Shown here one piece after another: positions 14,193 to 15,377 of a DNA stretch of 15,377 bases. The notes beneath the pieces were generated by a model. The model was not told the DNA's origin, did not search any database, and saw nothing but the letters and a program-made list of their open reading frames with translations. The stretch lies in contig DAEF01000176.1 of NCBI GenBank assembly GCA_002495225.1, forward strand, positions 714 through 16,090, read 5' to 3'. Both the position numbers and the translations under genes were made by a program. Position 1 is the stretch's first letter, and the number at the start of each line of letters is the position of its first letter. This DNA comes from Methanoregulaceae archaeon UBA288 (GTDB taxonomy: Archaea; Halobacteriota; Methanomicrobia; Methanomicrobiales; Methanospirillaceae).

Positions 14193-14972
14193 ATGGCAGA
14201 GGGGAAGAGAGTACCGATGCAGATCTCGAAGACGGCAACGCTGACCCCGTTCCTGGCCCCCACCTTCCAGGACGGGCGCCTCCACCCCGCGGTGATCGTG
14301 CTGCCGGGCGGGGGGTACGCGTTCACGACGCCGCGGGAGGGGACGCCGGCGGCGAGGATGTTCAACGGGCTCGACTGCGCGGCGTTCGTGCTCGACTACA
14401 CGACCTGCGACCGAAATCCGGAGACGACCACCGACCTGATGCTCGGGGAGGTGCGGGACGCGATCGACCTGGTCCGGGAGCGGGCCGGCGACTGGCACGT
14501 CGACACCGCCCGCATCTGTCTCTGTGGCTTCTCTGCCGGCGGCCACCTGGCGGCGCTCGCCGGCAACGCGTTCGCCGACGACATCGACCGGGTCGTGCTC
14601 TGCTACCCGGCGCTCGACTTCAAAGGAAACAGGATCGAGACGGCGGTCAGGCGCGGGAAGTTCGACGGGGACCCGGCGAAGCTGATGCGGCTCTTCGACC
14701 GAAGGCCGATCGACTCGGTGAGCCCGAGGACGCCGCCGACGTTCCTCTGGCACACCTTCGAGGACGCCCTCGTCCCCGTCTCGGCCTCGTACGAGTACCT
14801 GCTCCGGCTGGTCGAGAACCGCGTCCCCTGCGAGGCGCACGTCTACCAGTATGGGCGGCACGGCCTCGCGCTCGCGAGCCGGGCGAGCGCGAAGTCTCCC
14901 GGGTACGTCGACGGCCATGTCGCGAGCTGGACGCGGCTCGTGGGCGAGTGGCTCTGGAGGGGTCGGCCATGA
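14193..14972 (+). CDS. Alpha/beta hydrolase, acetylesterase-like (BD-FAE type)
   Basis: A 259-residue cytoplasmic serine hydrolase. PGGGYAF (38-44) is the oxyanion-hole strand, GFSAGGHLAA (112-121) the nucleophile elbow with S114, and the likely remaining triad members are D191 in FEDALVPVSAS and H223 in YGRHGLAL. This order matches carbohydrate- or small-acyl-esterases of the BD-FAE/endo-xylanase-associated group; the substrate is unknown. The ATG at 14193 has GGTGA seven bases upstream; the frame is open further up, but that part looks noncoding and contains the hairpin. An ATG eight codons later is a weaker alternative. It is divergent from the thioesterase gene; no operon partner follows. 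Confidence 0.9.
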   Translation: MAEGKRVPMQISKTATLTPFLAPTFQDGRLHPAVIVLPGGGYAFTTPREGTPAARMFNGLDCAAFVLDYTTCDRNPETTTDLMLGEVRDAIDLVRERAGDWHVDTARICLCGFSAGGHLAALAGNAFADDIDRVVLCYPALDFKGNRIETAVRRGKFDGDPAKLMRLFDRRPIDSVSPRTPPTFLWHTFEDALVPVSASYEYLLRLVENRVPCEAHVYQYGRHGLALASRASAKSPGYVDGHVASWTRLVGEWLWRGRP

Positions 14973-15346
14973 TGCCGTGGAGCCCGATGCCGCGGGTCCC
15001 GGCACGGGGCCCGGGCTTCACGGCGACCTCGCCTCGCCGGCGCTGGTCTTCAGGCCGTGCTCGGGGGCAACTGGCCGGGCGACCACGCCAGCCTTCACGC
15101 CGGCGAGCGTCGTGATCGCCTTATGGCGGTTCGGGGGCCGGGCCTTCCCCCGGGCGGGGACTCACCGGTCGGCGTCGCCTGGGCGGTGATCGTGCCCGAC
15201 CAGCTCTTTCGAGCGGCTCGCCCGTTCCGATGAGAACGCCCCCGACGTCTTCGCCGAGAAATACCCGGCACCCGCATCCCGGTGCGGCTCGGGCTGGTTG
15301 CACGGCGGGCGGTGGCTACACTCACGAAAAGAGACCGGAAAAGGAG
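14973..15346. other. Gap without an intact gene
   Basis: These 374 bases before the tRNA hold no intact gene. The right half contains a frame-disrupted coding remnant (15057-15302). The minus-strand part next to the tRNA has T4 tracts (complement of 15339-15342 and 15326-15329) suitable as tRNA terminators. Confidence 0.5.
15057..15302 (+). pseudogene. Frameshifted coding remnant, unknown family
   Basis: In the frame from GTG 15057 one reads VLGGNWPGDHASLHAGE and later VGVAWAVIVPDQLF, then a premature TGA at 15231. Shifting one base near 15204 instead continues FERLARSDENAPDVFAEKYP, and returning to the first frame near 15266 gives GTRIPVRLGLVA. The composite reads like real protein, whereas each frame alone is broken. 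It is probably a decayed gene or a site of sequence errors; I do not recognise the family. Confidence 0.35.
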
Positions 15347-15377
15347 TGCGCGGACCGGGACTCGAACCCGGGTTTAG
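15347..15377 (-). tRNA. tRNA gene, 3' part (T arm and acceptor strand)
   Basis: On the minus strand the window edge shows a five-base variable loop, then a perfect T arm: CCGGG, TTCGAGT loop, CCCGG. It is followed by the acceptor strand TCCGCGC and discriminator A at 15347. CCA is not encoded, and short T-tracts follow as terminator. The anticodon and 5' half lie outside the window, so the amino acid cannot be assigned. Confidence 0.9.

Noticed and set aside
15231..15233. In-frame TGA that could be selenocysteine or recoded
   Set aside because: The surrounding zero-frame sequence is poor and the better protein reading shifts frame around it; no SECIS-like support was seen.
1..15377. CRISPR arrays, transposases, phage or restriction genes
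   Set aside because: No regularly spaced repeats and no recognisable mobile or defence protein motifs were found on either strand.

Overview
This 15.4 kb window is very GC-rich archaeal DNA. It almost certainly comes from a methanogen, probably of the Methanomicrobiales. It carries two methanogenesis-marker genes (marker 2, an AIR-synthase-like protein, and marker 4/MtxX), an archaeal histone, the archaeal replication factor C large subunit, archaemetzincin, a UPF0146 protein and an archaeal-type S-adenosylmethionine synthetase. Archaeal BRE/TATA-like promoters, GTG starts and Shine-Dalgarno sites fit this. The exact genus is inference.

Layout. Positions 1-1150 hold the 3' end of the SAM synthetase gene, overlapping a long-form hisG. 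Positions 1151-3500 hold three small unlinked accessory genes (DUF1801-like, flavodoxin-like, DUF1428-like) separated by unusually long noncoding gaps. They sit between hisG and the hisA-hisB pair (3503-4791). A decayed second copy of the hisG 3' end lies immediately before hisA, so the his cluster was probably once contiguous and was split. From 4806 to 6960, on the minus strand, come the histone gene and the overlapping marker 2-marker 4 pair. Positions 7039-9318 hold rfcL, then a UPF0146 gene converging on it, then archaemetzincin diverging from UPF0146 with only nine bases between their starts.

Positions 9420-11142 hold two membrane-protein genes in tandem. Positions 11464-13515 hold a large secreted surface protein (signal peptide, unknown N-terminal region, PKD domain, SdrD-like B domain, and a C-terminal domain starting at a GLTPGFW motif), preceded by an AT-richer control region with dyad and direct repeats. 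Positions 13667-14972 hold a divergent PaaI-type thioesterase and an alpha/beta-hydrolase esterase. The last 400 bases hold a frame-disrupted coding remnant and the 3' end of a tRNA gene on the minus strand.

Functionally, most of the window is housekeeping: histidine and SAM biosynthesis, chromatin, clamp loading, and methanogen-specific cofactor-related genes of unknown biochemistry. No CRISPR array, transposase, phage or clear defence genes were seen. The most notable items are the split his operon with its hisG relic, a two-hairpin leader before the DUF1428 gene, compact divergent promoters, and the modular secreted protein without an evident cell anchor.
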